From the NCBI GenBank assembly GCA_963676095.1, contig OY781040.1, forward strand, positions 4,278,001-4,342,000: 64,000 nt of DNA. Direction: 5' to 3'. Source of the DNA: G963676095 sp963676095. Its GTDB lineage: Bacteria; Bacteroidota; Bacteroidia; Bacteroidales; Prolixibacteraceae. A model generated the notes under the pieces. That model searched no databases, had not been told where the DNA came from, and worked only from the letters and a program-made list of their open reading frames with translations. Below, one piece after another: positions 24,468 through 34,125 of the stretch. Each line of letters opens with the position of its first letter. Position 1 is the first letter of the stretch. A program made the position numbers and the translations under genes.

Positions 24468-25240
24468 ATGAAGTTTGAATGTTTGAATGTTTGACGCTTC
24501 GCTGTTGGAAATGAACCTCATAGGCACGTGAGGGCACAGCAGGATTGGTGAACTGGTGGAGTGGTGAATGAAAGAATGAAAGAATTAATGAGTGAAGGAA
24601 TGAGAGAATGGGATCCCGCAACAACAGGAACAGAAGCAATAGATGTTTGAAAGTTTGAACGTTCGATTGTTTGACGCTGCGCTGTTGGGGCGAAGGAATA
24701 TTGTGAACCGGGAAACTAGTAAACTGGTGAATTAGTGAGCTGGTGGACTGGTGAATTATAGAAGAAAAATAAAGACCTGGGAACCGGAACAATAGAAACC
24801 ATATCAACAATAGTAACCACAGAAACCATTTTCCGCGTCTTAGCGTCTTTGCGTTCAGTTTAATCAAACAACGAAGTGTCAAACTCTCAAACGGCGTAGC
24901 CTCAAACAACAGGACCAATGTTAACCATATTAACAACAAAAACCACAGGAACGTTGTGAACTGGAGAATTAGTGAATTGGAGAGCTGGTGAATTATGGAA
25001 GAAAAATAAAGACCTGGGAACCGGAACAATAGAAACCATATCAACAATAGTAACAACAGAAACAATTCTTTGTGTCTTTGTGCCTTTGTGTTCAGTCTCG
25101 CGTCTCCGCGTTCGGTTTGATCAAACTACGAAGTATCAAACGCTCAAACGGCGTAGCCTCAAACCTTTTTTTGCGTCTTTGCGTTCAGTTTAGTCAAACG
25201 GCGCAGCCTGGACCCTGCCGTCCTTTCTAAATTACCTGCC
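24468..25240. repeat. mosaic repeat island 1
   Basis: Gene-free DNA built from short degenerate modules. Examples are GTTTGAA-type octamers (24471-24500, 24643-24680), GAATGAAA octamers (24565-24610), GTGAACTG/GTGAATTA octamers (24705-24760), GCGTCTTT octamers (24830-24860), CAAACGGC modules, and a 9-bp-period AACAATAG module (24787-24830). The same modules recur in the islands at 36070, 37930 and 43075. The frames crossing them on the minus strand are spurious. Confidence 0.85.
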
Positions 25241-25328
25241 TGCCTCAAAAATTAGGTCCTTTTGGTGAACTTAAGTCCTCCTTTTTTGTCCTATTAGCAG
25301 ATTCAAAAAATATTTTTTCCCTTACAGA

Positions 25329-26891
25329 ATGAAGAAGACAGGGCAGGATCATATTGCCGGAAGTTTGATTTCGAACCAGGATACAGGAAATGTTTATCAA
25401 TCTGTCGTCGATGAGTTTTATACGCGTCTGGCAAAGGTTTGTTCCCACGGGCCGGAGGGGGCTGTCGCAAAGCACCGCCTGCGTGGTAAACTGCTGGCGC
25501 GGGAACGTATAGACCTGCTGCTCGACAAACAGACTTCCTTTTTGGAATTATCTTCGTTTGCTGCCTATGATCAATATGACAATGCTTTCCCTTCAGCCGG
25601 TATAATAACCGGGATCGGGACGATCCATGGGCGGGAATGCATGATTATAGCCAATGACGCGACCGTAAAAGGCGGAACTTATGTCAGGGAAACGATCAGA
25701 AAGCATGTCCGTGCGCAGGAGATTGCTATGAAAAACAAGCTTCCGTGTATTTATCTGGTCGATTCAGGAGGAATCTTTTTACCGGAGCAGGCAAAGGTAT
25801 TCCCGGACAGGTTCGACTTTGGAAGGGTATTTTATAACCAGGCCAGGCTCTCGGCTGAAGGGATCCCTCAGATAGCCGTTGTTATGGGTTCCTGCACAGC
25901 GGGAGGTGCCTATGTGCCGGCCATGTGCGATGAGACGATCATCGTCAGGGACCAGGGGACTATTTTCATTGGAGGGCCGCCCCTCGTGAAAGCTGCAACC
26001 GGCGAGGAAGTGACCGCAGAAGAACTGGGCGGGGGCATTGTGCATACCTCCGTTTCGGGTGTTGCCGACCATTTGGCCAGCGACGATGTACACGCTCTTT
26101 CCATGTGCCGCGATATCATTGCAGGACTGCCAGTCCCGCGAAAAGCGGAGATCGGGCAGGCAAGCCCGGAAGATCCGCTTTATCTGTCTTCTGAAGTGTA
26201 CCGTTATTTGTCGTCCGACCTGAAAAAGCCGATCGATATTCATGCTGTGATCGACCGGTTAGCCGATAAAAGTGATTTCAGGGAATTCAAGGCAGACTAC
26301 GGGCAGACGCTGGTAACCGGTTTTGCCAGGATAATGGGAATTCCTGTAGGAATTCTGGCAAACCAGAGTTTTCTGACTGCCGAAAGTGCCCGGAAAGGGG
26401 CCCATTTTATCCAGTTGTGCAACCAGCGCCAGGTTCCCTTACTGTTCCTTCAGAATATCAGCGGATTTATTGTCGGGAAAAAATATGAACACGAGGGAAT
26501 TGCCAGGGATGGTGCCAAACTGATCAATGCGGTAGCCAACTCAACGGTGCCGAAAATAACGGTCATCATTGGGGGGTCGTTTGGCGCAGGAAATTATGCA
26601 ATGTCAGGCCGGGCCTATGAGCCCGATTTCCTGTTCATGTGGCCCCATGCCCGTATCGGGGTCATGGGTGGGGAGCAGGCCTCCGGAGTGCTTCATCATA
26701 TTGGAAGCAGTGGTCCCGGAAGCCTGGTTGAACAATTCGATAAGGAGAGTACTTCCTATTACAGCTCGTCCCGGCTTTGGGACGACGGTATTATTGATCC
26801 GGCAGAGACGAGGACGGTTCTGGGGATGGCTTTTTCTGTGACGCTGAACCAGGATTTTCGCAAAGCCTCTTATGGCATATTTAGAATGTAG
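25329..26891 (+). CDS. liuB: methylcrotonyl-CoA carboxylase, carboxyltransferase (beta) subunit
   Basis: 520 residues, typical for acyl-CoA carboxyltransferases. Crotonase-fold N-half: GIITGIGTIHG (about 94-104) and MGSCTAGGAYVPAMCDE (about 195-211), with GGPPLVKAATGEEV close to methylcrotonyl-CoA carboxylases. C-half: GGSFGAGNYAMSGRAYEPDF (about 416-435) and the biotin-carboxylase-family MGGEQASGVL. It transfers carboxyl from biotin to 3-methylcrotonyl-CoA, giving 3-methylglutaconyl-CoA in leucine breakdown. It is the first gene of a nine-gene operon, 8 bp before the hydratase. Propionyl- or geranyl-CoA use cannot be excluded, but the neighbours favour methylcrotonyl-CoA. Confidence 0.85.
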   Translation: MKKTGQDHIAGSLISNQDTGNVYQSVVDEFYTRLAKVCSHGPEGAVAKHRLRGKLLARERIDLLLDKQTSFLELSSFAAYDQYDNAFPSAGIITGIGTIHGRECMIIANDATVKGGTYVRETIRKHVRAQEIAMKNKLPCIYLVDSGGIFLPEQAKVFPDRFDFGRVFYNQARLSAEGIPQIAVVMGSCTAGGAYVPAMCDETIIVRDQGTIFIGGPPLVKAATGEEVTAEELGGGIVHTSVSGVADHLASDDVHALSMCRDIIAGLPVPRKAEIGQASPEDPLYLSSEVYRYLSSDLKKPIDIHAVIDRLADKSDFREFKADYGQTLVTGFARIMGIPVGILANQSFLTAESARKGAHFIQLCNQRQVPLLFLQNISGFIVGKKYEHEGIARDGAKLINAVANSTVPKITVIIGGSFGAGNYAMSGRAYEPDFLFMWPHARIGVMGGEQASGVLHHIGSSGPGSLVEQFDKESTSYYSSSRLWDDGIIDPAETRTVLGMAFSVTLNQDFRKASYGIFRM

Positions 26892-26899
26892 TAATTATT

Positions 26900-27706
26900 A
26901 TGAAGATAAAAGAATTGACGTGCGTGAAACTTGAACTGGACGGCGATACGGCCACGATTGCGCTGAACCGTGCAGCAAGACATAACGCGATAGATCCTGT
27001 AATGATCGATGAGCTGGACAGCGTTTTTAAGGAGCTGGAGCAGGATAACCGGATATTGTTTATTCTGCTCAGGGGAGAGGGCCCTTCGTTTTGTGCAGGC
27101 GCCGATATCAAATGGTTTGCAGGTGCGGCACTTCGCGATAAGTCTGAAAACCGGAAGGAGTACCTGAAACTGGCAGAACTGTTGGAACGTATTTTCCTGT
27201 CGTCGAAGATAACTATTGCGGCAGTACACGGGAATGCCCTGGGAGGGGGCAATGGTTTGCTTGCCGCCTGTGATTTTGTTGTTGCCGAAGAGTCGGCACA
27301 TTTTGCTTTTGGCGAGGTGAAACTGGGTATTGTCCCGGCAACAATCCTTCCTTTTGTTGCCAAAAGGGTTTCTGTTCAGAACTTAAAAAAACTGATGTTT
27401 TCGGGTGATCCTTTCGGGGCCAGGGAAGCTTTTCAAATCGGGCTTGTCGATTTTATAGCCCCTGCAGGCCACGCGTCACAGATCGTAGCAGAATTACTTT
27501 CCGGACTGAGAAAAGTTTCTCCGAATGCATTGAAAACATGTAAAAAACTTATTACAAAGGTCGGTTCCGGAGAAGTTGGCACAGGCAGCAGCGAATATAC
27601 GGCAGCGGTTCTTGCAGAACTGGTCCATTCGAAAGAGGCAAGGGAAGGCTTGCAGGCTTTTCTGGAAAAACGGAGCCCGGACTGGCAGCAACTTAAAACG
27701 GTCTGA
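26900..27706 (+). CDS. liuC: enoyl-CoA hydratase, probable methylglutaconyl-CoA hydratase
   Basis: 268 residues of the crotonase family. The oxyanion-hole segments are PSFCAGADIKWFAG (about 64-77) and GNALGGGNGLLAACDFVV (about 113-130). The catalytic-loop region is FGEVKLGIVPATILPFV (about 138-154), with glutamate at EVKLG. The sequence around GEVKLGIVPA resembles methylglutaconyl-CoA hydratases. It would add water to 3-methylglutaconyl-CoA to make HMG-CoA, the step after the carboxylase whose two subunits flank it. It lies 8 bp after the beta subunit and 7 bp before the alpha subunit. The exact substrate is inferred from context. Confidence 0.8.
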   Translation: MKIKELTCVKLELDGDTATIALNRAARHNAIDPVMIDELDSVFKELEQDNRILFILLRGEGPSFCAGADIKWFAGAALRDKSENRKEYLKLAELLERIFLSSKITIAAVHGNALGGGNGLLAACDFVVAEESAHFAFGEVKLGIVPATILPFVAKRVSVQNLKKLMFSGDPFGAREAFQIGLVDFIAPAGHASQIVAELLSGLRKVSPNALKTCKKLITKVGSGEVGTGSSEYTAAVLAELVHSKEAREGLQAFLEKRSPDWQQLKTV

Positions 27707-27713
27707 ATTGAAC

Positions 27714-29681
27714 ATGCTATTTAATAAGATATTAATTGCCAACAGGGGAGAGATAGCCGTCAGGATCATCCGTACTGCAAAAAAAATGGGGATCAGGTCT
27801 GCTGTGGTTTATGCTGAAGACGATGCCGGATCGTTGCATGTCGCTCTAGCTGACGAAGCATTTCTTTTATCTGGCCAGTTACTTAAAGATACCTATCTTA
27901 ATCAGGAAAAACTGATTGACCTGGCTTTGCAATGCGGGGCCGGCGCCGTTCACCCTGGATATGGCTTTTTGTCAGAGAATGCCTCCTTCGCGCGGAAGGT
28001 GGAAGAAGCCGGTCTCATTTTTATAGGGGCTACACCCGAACAGATTGAATTGATGGGAGCCAAGACCCAAGCTGTCGAATTTGCAAAAAGCCTTAACATC
28101 CCGGTAATCCCGGGAGCAAAGGGGACCCCTGACGAGATTATTGCAAAGTCAGCCTCATTGGATTACCCGCTATTGGTTAAGGCTGTTGCTGGCGGAGGAG
28201 GTAAGGGAATGGAAATTGTCACGGTCCCCGAAGATTTACCCGCGGCATTGGCTAAAGCGTACAGACAGGCGCTCCTGTATTTTGGAGATGGAACTTTGTT
28301 TGTCGAGAAGTATCTTCGTGATGTGCGCCACATCGAAGTACAGGTTATGGGAGATGGAGCGGGTAATGCCGTCCATTTGCATGACCGGGAATGCAGTGTA
28401 CAGCGGCGTTATCAGAAACTGATCGAGGAGGCTCCTGTTACGTCTTTGTCTTCTGCCTTGAAAGAGCGGCTTCAGGATTATGCTTTGACACTGGCTAGAG
28501 CTGTAAACTACAGGGGAGCGGGTACTGTTGAATTCCTGGTTGACAACCGGGAGAATGGTTACTTTCTGGAAATGAACACCCGCCTGCAGGTTGAACACCC
28601 CGTGACGGAAATGGTTACCGGGCTTGATCTGGTGGAATGGCAGCTTCTGGTTTCTTCAGGGATGGGGTTGCCACTAAAACAGAATGAAATAAAGATCGAC
28701 GGACATGCTATTGAAGTACGCATATGTGCGGAAGATCCGGCCTGCGGGTTCTTACCTTCATCAGGGGTAATCCACACCCTCGTAGTCCCGGCGGATACAC
28801 GATGGGACAGCTTTATCAGGGAAGACGGAATTTTTTCCGCTGCATACGATTCGCTTGCCGGGAAGCTGATTGCCCCGGGCAGATCGAGGGAGGAAGCAGT
28901 GAAAAGAATGGAAGATTCCCTTCAAAGTTTATTGATTGGAGGTTTGAAAACCAACCAGTTGTTTTTGTTAAAAGTAATTCAGTCGGTCCCCTTCCGAACA
29001 AATAACGTGACTACCTGTTTTCTAGAAGGACAGTCAGGGACCTTTCTTTCGCAATTGAAAGATGAGAAGGATACCGTTCCGGTAAAAGTTTTGGTCGCAG
29101 CTTATCTCCTGCATCATTTTTACCGGTCGGAGGATATTCCTGTCAATTGTTTCGGTGAATATTGGCGGATTCATACGGCTTTTAACCTGGTGATAGACGG
29201 ATCTGAATACAACGCAGGGATTAAAAGGGAAAACAAAACCTTCCGTTTGCTGTTTGAAAACAGTCTGTCTGTTATATCTGATGTTAGTTTTCAAAAGGGG
29301 AAGGTGACTTTCAGAACAGACCATGCTGTTTTTGAGGTCCTGGTTTTCGACACGGATAGCTTTACTGTTTTGCAGGTAAAAGCTTTTCAGTTTGTCGTGA
29401 AAAGCAGGCATATCAGGGGCCAGTTTAACCTGCAGAAGACAGCACCGGGTAAGGCAGAAAAGAATTCTCCGACCATTGTCTCCGGATTGTTTGGACGGGT
29501 GATTGATGTTTTGGTTGGCCCGGGAGACCGGTTGACCAAGGGGCAGGACCTGTTGGTAATCGAGTCGATGAAGACCGAATTTACGATCCGCAGCCCTCTG
29601 GATGCAGTCGTGAAAAATGTTCACGTTGCAAAAGGTGAGCTTGTGCAGGATCAGAAAATATTGGTAGACCTGGAATCTTAG
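27714..29681 (+). CDS. liuD: methylcrotonyl-CoA carboxylase, biotin carboxylase/biotin carrier (alpha) subunit
   Basis: 655 residues from the ATG at 27714; a longer frame from 27576 would overlap the hydratase gene, so I reject it. MLFNKILIANRGEIAVRIIR is the standard start. ATP-grasp biotin carboxylase motifs are VKAVAGGGGKGM (about 158-169), RHIEVQVMGD and NTRLQVEHPVTE (about 286-297). The biotinyl domain ends the protein with VIESMKTEFTI, the lysine being the biotin site. The motif is ESMK-T rather than the usual AMKM. With the beta subunit it carboxylates methylcrotonyl-CoA using bicarbonate and ATP. Confidence 0.87.
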   Translation: MLFNKILIANRGEIAVRIIRTAKKMGIRSAVVYAEDDAGSLHVALADEAFLLSGQLLKDTYLNQEKLIDLALQCGAGAVHPGYGFLSENASFARKVEEAGLIFIGATPEQIELMGAKTQAVEFAKSLNIPVIPGAKGTPDEIIAKSASLDYPLLVKAVAGGGGKGMEIVTVPEDLPAALAKAYRQALLYFGDGTLFVEKYLRDVRHIEVQVMGDGAGNAVHLHDRECSVQRRYQKLIEEAPVTSLSSALKERLQDYALTLARAVNYRGAGTVEFLVDNRENGYFLEMNTRLQVEHPVTEMVTGLDLVEWQLLVSSGMGLPLKQNEIKIDGHAIEVRICAEDPACGFLPSSGVIHTLVVPADTRWDSFIREDGIFSAAYDSLAGKLIAPGRSREEAVKRMEDSLQSLLIGGLKTNQLFLLKVIQSVPFRTNNVTTCFLEGQSGTFLSQLKDEKDTVPVKVLVAAYLLHHFYRSEDIPVNCFGEYWRIHTAFNLVIDGSEYNAGIKRENKTFRLLFENSLSVISDVSFQKGKVTFRTDHAVFEVLVFDTDSFTVLQVKAFQFVVKSRHIRGQFNLQKTAPGKAEKNSPTIVSGLFGRVIDVLVGPGDRLTKGQDLLVIESMKTEFTIRSPLDAVVKNVHVAKGELVQDQKILVDLES

Positions 29682-29718
29682 TTGTGAAAAAATATACGCT
29701 AGTGAAACAAGATCAGTT

Positions 29719-30873
29719 ATGAATGCACTATTAAAGCAAGTTCATCATGAGGTAAGGGCCAGGGTAAAGGCTTTTGCCGAAGAAAAAATTAAACCCGTTA
29801 TCGGCAGGTTTGAGGCGTTGGAAGAATTTCCGGTCGATTTAATCCGGTCGATGGGTAAACTTAATATTTTTGGGATGCATGCCCCGGTTAAGTACGGCGG
29901 GCAGGGCAGTGACTATCTCTCTTTTATTATTGCAGTAGAAGAATTGGCAAGGATCGACAGTTCTGTCGCGGCAACTCTTGCTGCCCATAATTCGTTGGGA
30001 GTTGGCCCTATCCTGGAGTTTGGCACAGAGGAACAGAAACAGAAATATTTGCCGGCACTTTGTACCGGTCAGAACCTGTGGGCTTTTGGTCTTACTGAAG
30101 AAAATGCCGGTTCTGATGCGCAAGGTGTTGAAACGGTTGCCACGGAACAGGGTGAGGAATGGCTTATTAATGGTCATAAAAAGTACATAACGAACGGGGC
30201 TTCTGAGATTTCTTCAGGGATCAGCTTTGTGGCGCAGACAGGTATGCGTCCCGACGGGAAGAAAGAATTTACAGCTTTTCTGGTTTCCAGGGGAACTCCC
30301 GGATATGACCGGGAATACATGAAGAATAAGCTGCTATGGAGGGCCGCGGATAACGGGATGATTTATTTTAAGGATTGCCGGGTGCCGGCCCGTGACCAGC
30401 TCGGACTCAGGGGGCAGGGTATAAAAATAATGCTGAAAACAATTGATTCGGGAAGGCTTTCGATCGCGGCAATGGGACTTGGTTTAGCACAGGGGGCCTT
30501 CGAGATGGCAACTGCCTTTGCAAAAAAAAGAAAACAATTTGGCAAGCCAATAGCTGAATTTCAAACGATTTCTTTTAAATTGGCTGACATGGCGACGAAG
30601 ATCGAACATGCCCGGAATTTCCTTTATCATGCCTGCTGGCTGAAAGACAATAACCTGCCTTTTGGTAAGGAAGCGGCTATGGCAAAACTGAACTGCTCGC
30701 AGGTAGCCGGTGAAGTCGCCGGCGATGCGCTTCAGATTTTTGGCGGCGCCGGCTTTTTCAGAAATGATGAGTACCCGATCGAGAAATTTTTTCGCGACCA
30801 GCGGTTGCTGTCGATCGGTGAGGGCACATCGGAGGTTCTGCGCATGGTGATCTCCCGCTCGGTGTTAAAATAG
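29719..30873 (+). CDS. acyl-CoA dehydrogenase, possible isovaleryl-CoA dehydrogenase
   Basis: 384 residues, standard length. Flavin-binding segments are FGLTEENAGSDAQG (about 132-145) and KRKQFGKPIAEFQTISFKLA (about 273-292). The C-terminus has GGAGFFRNDEYPIEKFFRDQ. Operon position predicts oxidation of isovaleryl-CoA to methylcrotonyl-CoA. However, the base in classical isovaleryl-CoA dehydrogenase comes from a helix glutamate (LDLER region), with alanine at the later site (GAGTSEV). Here the pattern is reversed: IDSGRLSIA and IGEGTSEV. That is the short-chain/butyryl-type arrangement, so the substrate is uncertain. Confidence 0.8.
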   Translation: MNALLKQVHHEVRARVKAFAEEKIKPVIGRFEALEEFPVDLIRSMGKLNIFGMHAPVKYGGQGSDYLSFIIAVEELARIDSSVAATLAAHNSLGVGPILEFGTEEQKQKYLPALCTGQNLWAFGLTEENAGSDAQGVETVATEQGEEWLINGHKKYITNGASEISSGISFVAQTGMRPDGKKEFTAFLVSRGTPGYDREYMKNKLLWRAADNGMIYFKDCRVPARDQLGLRGQGIKIMLKTIDSGRLSIAAMGLGLAQGAFEMATAFAKKRKQFGKPIAEFQTISFKLADMATKIEHARNFLYHACWLKDNNLPFGKEAAMAKLNCSQVAGEVAGDALQIFGGAGFFRNDEYPIEKFFRDQRLLSIGEGTSEVLRMVISRSVLK

Positions 30874-30877
30874 TAAT

Positions 30878-31888
30878 ATGAACAAAGACCGTAAACTCGA
30901 ACATATTCAGATGGCGTTCGATTCGCAAACGGGGTCTGTGTTGCAGGATAAACGGTTTATTTACGAACCGCTGCTTGCAGCCCACCCTGCAGAGGATGTT
31001 CGCCCTTTTTCTTTTCTGGGGAAGACGATGAATGCCCCTGTATGGATTTCCAGCATGACCGGAGGGACCGGCGTGTCAAAGCTTATTAATCGTAATATCG
31101 CCAGGGCTTGCCGGGAGCTTGGACTTGGCATGGGGCTGGGGTCATGCCGGAAAATTTTGTTCGATAAAACTTTTTTTGATGATTTCAATGTGAGGGACGA
31201 GCTGGGGCAGGATCAGCCCTTGTGGGCCAACCTCGGGATTGCGCAGGTTGACCATCTGCTTAAACAGAGAAATCAGGAGGCTATTACTGATCTTGTCGGG
31301 ATATTAAGGGCAGATGGACTGATTGTCCATGTGAACCCTCTTCAGGAGTGGTTTCAGCCTGAAGGCGACCGGATTACAAGGCCTCCGCTGGAAATAGTCA
31401 GGGAACTGATGTCGCTTCTGGACATTCCCCTGATTGTAAAAGAGGTTGGACAGGGTATGGGGCCGGAAAGCCTGAAAGAGCTTTTGAAACTGCCCCTGGC
31501 AGCGATTGAATTTGCGGCTTTCGGCGGAACTAATTTTTCCAGACTGGAGTTGATGCGGGACGACCCGTATACTGCTGAAATCTACAAGCCTTTCGTGTTT
31601 GTGGGACAGACGGCTGTTCAGATGGTAAAGTCGGTTAACCGGCTGGCCCGGGAGGGAAAACCGGTATGCAGACAGCTGATTATTTCAGGCGGTATAAAGA
31701 ATTTTCTCGACGGGTATTACCTCCTTTCGCTTAGCGACCTGCCGGCCGTTTACGGGATGGCATCTTCTGTATTGAAGTATGCGGCTGAAGATTATGATAT
31801 CTTAAAAAAATATTTGGATAACCAGATCAGGGCTTACCGGCTGGCACAGAATTTTTTGAGACTTAACCCCAACTATGAAGGAGAATAA
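30878..31888 (+). CDS. fni: type 2 isopentenyl-diphosphate delta-isomerase
   Basis: 336 residues, the length of FMN-dependent type 2 isomerases (Fni/Idi-2), which differ entirely from type 1. Family segments are KLEHIQMAF (about 6-14), APVWISSMTGGTG (about 53-65), GLGSCRKILFD, DGLIVHVNPLQEW (about 146-158) and VKEVGQGMG (about 187-195). It interconverts isopentenyl and dimethylallyl diphosphate, the last step before prenyl chain growth. It starts 4 bp after the dehydrogenase stop and overlaps the HMG-CoA reductase start by 14 bp, so the leucine-type and mevalonate genes share one transcript. Confidence 0.9.
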   Translation: MNKDRKLEHIQMAFDSQTGSVLQDKRFIYEPLLAAHPAEDVRPFSFLGKTMNAPVWISSMTGGTGVSKLINRNIARACRELGLGMGLGSCRKILFDKTFFDDFNVRDELGQDQPLWANLGIAQVDHLLKQRNQEAITDLVGILRADGLIVHVNPLQEWFQPEGDRITRPPLEIVRELMSLLDIPLIVKEVGQGMGPESLKELLKLPLAAIEFAAFGGTNFSRLELMRDDPYTAEIYKPFVFVGQTAVQMVKSVNRLAREGKPVCRQLIISGGIKNFLDGYYLLSLSDLPAVYGMASSVLKYAAEDYDILKKYLDNQIRAYRLAQNFLRLNPNYEGE

Positions 31889-33200
31889 AGCTATATCCGG
31901 ATTTTCAAAACTGACCAGGGATCAGAAAGCAGAATGGCTGACAGGCCAGATTGGGCTTGATGACTCGGTAACGGACCTGTTATCGTCATTTGAACCTGCG
32001 CGTGATGAATGGCGTGAAATTATCGCTGATCTGAGCGAAAACTGTCTGACCAGCTTTCATTTGCCATTTGGGGTAGCCCCGAATTTTTTGATAAACGGGA
32101 GAATGAAGGTTTTACCGCTGGTTACAGAAGAGAGCTCAGTTGTTGCAGCCATGGCCAAGGCCGCTTCCTTTTGGGCCGTAAGAGGGGGGTTTCACACTGA
32201 AGTTTTGGGTGTGGACAAGAAGGGACAGCTCCATTTCGAATGGAAAGGCGACCCTTCCCTGTTACACCGTCTTTTCCCTGAAATCAGGACTGTCTTATTG
32301 AACGAGGTGGCCCCTTTTTCCGGGAAAATGGCAAGGCGCGGGGGGGGGATCCTTCACATGGAATTGAAATACCTTCCGGAGATTTTACCTGGCTATTACC
32401 AGATCGATGTTTCTTTCGATACGAAAGATGCCATGGGGGCGAACTTTATTAACTCGTGCCTGGAACAATTTGGAAGGAGCCTGAAACGGTTTATGGAACA
32501 ACAATCCTTCCTTTCGGAAGAAGACCGGCAAGTTGATGTGATCATGGCTATCTTGTCAAATTATGTGCCGGACAACCGCGTTAAGGTTTGGGTCGAATGC
32601 CCGGTATCCGAACTTTCCGGGACTGGCGATACGATAGCGGCAGACCATTTTGCAGGGAGATTTGTCCGTGCAGTAACTATCTCCCGGATGGATGTATCGA
32701 GAGCGGTAACCCATAACAAGGGGATTTTTAACGGACTGGATGCCCTGGCCCTGGCCACCGGGAACGATTTCAGGGCAATCGAAGCCGGTGGGCATGCCTA
32801 TGCTGCCAGAAGCGGTCGATATGCCGGGCTTAGTGAGGCCAGCGTGGAAGAAGGGAAGTTCCTCTTTTCAATGGAATTGCCGCTGGCGGTTGGGGTTGTC
32901 GGCGGAGTAACGACGATACACCCGGTTGCAAGGTTGGCCATGCAGATCCTGGAGAACCCGGATGCCCGTGAATTAATGCAATGTATGGCAGCGGCAGGCC
33001 TGGCATCGAACTGGTCGGCAGTAAAGGCTTTGGTCTCTGGGGGGATCCAGAAAGGACATATGAAGATGCACCTTGGAAATATTTTGAACAGTTTTGGGCT
33101 GACAAATGAACAAAAACAGGCTGCCAGGCTTTATTTTCAAAACCGGGAAGTTTCTTATGCAGAAGTAGAGCATTACCTGAAAAACTATGCAGGACGTTAG
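31875..33200 (+). CDS. mvaA: HMG-CoA reductase, class II
   Basis: 441 residues, the size of bacterial class II enzymes, without a membrane anchor. The catalytic residues can be located: glutamate in VTEESSVVAAM (about 85), lysine and aspartate in NKGIFNGLDALALATGND (about 276-293), and histidine in GIQKGHMKMH (about 392-401). The substrate-binding DAMGANFINSCLE is at about 190. It reduces HMG-CoA to mevalonate with two reduced nicotinamide cofactors. HMG-CoA would come from the hydratase encoded four genes upstream, since no synthase is encoded here. It overlaps the preceding and following genes by 14 bp each. Confidence 0.93.
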   Translation: MKENKAISGFSKLTRDQKAEWLTGQIGLDDSVTDLLSSFEPARDEWREIIADLSENCLTSFHLPFGVAPNFLINGRMKVLPLVTEESSVVAAMAKAASFWAVRGGFHTEVLGVDKKGQLHFEWKGDPSLLHRLFPEIRTVLLNEVAPFSGKMARRGGGILHMELKYLPEILPGYYQIDVSFDTKDAMGANFINSCLEQFGRSLKRFMEQQSFLSEEDRQVDVIMAILSNYVPDNRVKVWVECPVSELSGTGDTIAADHFAGRFVRAVTISRMDVSRAVTHNKGIFNGLDALALATGNDFRAIEAGGHAYAARSGRYAGLSEASVEEGKFLFSMELPLAVGVVGGVTTIHPVARLAMQILENPDARELMQCMAAAGLASNWSAVKALVSGGIQKGHMKMHLGNILNSFGLTNEQKQAARLYFQNREVSYAEVEHYLKNYAGR

Positions 33201-34125
33201 ACAAACATATTACGCACATGGAAAATTGCTGCTGACAGCGGAATATTTCGTACTCCATGGGGCCAAGGCGATCGCTTTACCCTTACAGTACGGGCAGCGG
33301 ATGGAAGTGTCTGAAGGCCGTCAGGATAATATCCTGAACTGGAAGGCTTTTATGCATGAAGGCCTTTGGTTTTCGTGCGATTTTAAATTACCTGAATTCG
33401 AGGTTATCAACAGTTCAGATGCGGAAAAAGCAGTTATCCTGAAGGAAGCTTTCCGTGCCATCAGGGAACTTAACCCGCTGTTTATGCCTGGGGGGCCCCT
33501 GGAGGTCCATACCCGGATCGATTTTAACAATCAGTGGGGATTGGGAAGCAGCAGTACCCTGATTGCCAACCTTGCGCAATGGGCCGGGGTTGACGCTTTT
33601 CGTCTTAATGAAATGATCTTTAACGGGTCTGGCTTCGATATCGCCTGTGCTACGGCACGTGGGCCTATCTTCTATCAGAAGAAAAAGGTGCCCGAACCTG
33701 TTTCACTCGGATTTTCCTTTCTGGATAACCTGTATTTTATTTATTCCGGATCGAAAAAAAGCACCCGGAATGAAGTGCGGCGTTTCTTAAATGTCGGGAA
33801 AGTAGACGACAGCGAAATCAGGCAGATGAGCCTTCTCTCTGAACAAATAGCCCGGGCTGACGGGCTGGACGATTTTCAGAAACTGATTGCGGAACATGAG
33901 AAACTTGTTTCCGCCCTTCTTAAAATGCAAACCGTTAAATCGTCTTATTTTACAGATTTTGACGGGGAAATAAAATCACTGGGAGCCTGGGGTGGCGATT
34001 TTTACCTCGTTGCAACCACGCTGGAAGACAGGGAGGTGTTGCGTTATTTTAAAGAAAAAGGGTTGCGGGTTGTTTTCCCCTGGAAAGAACTCGTTTTAAA
34101 CGAAATAAAAGGGAATGATAAATAA
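33187..34125 (+). CDS. GHMP kinase of the GYDIA-type, probable mevalonate-pathway kinase
   Basis: 312 residues. N-terminal GHMP motif AHGKLLLTAEYFVLHGAKAI (about 10-29), the glycine/serine phosphate loop WGLGSSSTLIANL (about 118-130), and FNGSGFDIACATARGP (about 145-160), the GYDIA-type box of a Bacteroidota GHMP kinase group. The third glycine-rich motif near the C-terminus is weak (SLGAWGGDFYLV). Its place between HMG-CoA reductase and diphosphomevalonate decarboxylase suggests it phosphorylates mevalonate or phosphomevalonate. Since a second GHMP kinase closes the operon, I suspect this one is the phosphomevalonate kinase, but the order is not proven. It overlaps both neighbours. Confidence 0.75.
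   Translation: MQDVRQTYYAHGKLLLTAEYFVLHGAKAIALPLQYGQRMEVSEGRQDNILNWKAFMHEGLWFSCDFKLPEFEVINSSDAEKAVILKEAFRAIRELNPLFMPGGPLEVHTRIDFNNQWGLGSSSTLIANLAQWAGVDAFRLNEMIFNGSGFDIACATARGPIFYQKKKVPEPVSLGFSFLDNLYFIYSGSKKSTRNEVRRFLNVGKVDDSEIRQMSLLSEQIARADGLDDFQKLIAEHEKLVSALLKMQTVKSSYFTDFDGEIKSLGAWGGDFYLVATTLEDREVLRYFKEKGLRVVFPWKELVLNEIKGNDK

Noticed and set aside
24460..25065. 201-codon minus-strand frame through repeat island 1
   Set aside because: It is made of translated octamer modules (repeated leucine and phenylalanine runs), and different frames of similar type occur in the other islands. No family resemblance.
27576..27713. 46-residue N-terminal extension of the biotin carboxylase
   Set aside because: It would overlap the hydratase gene in another frame, and the standard start MLFNKILIANRGEIA lies at 27714.
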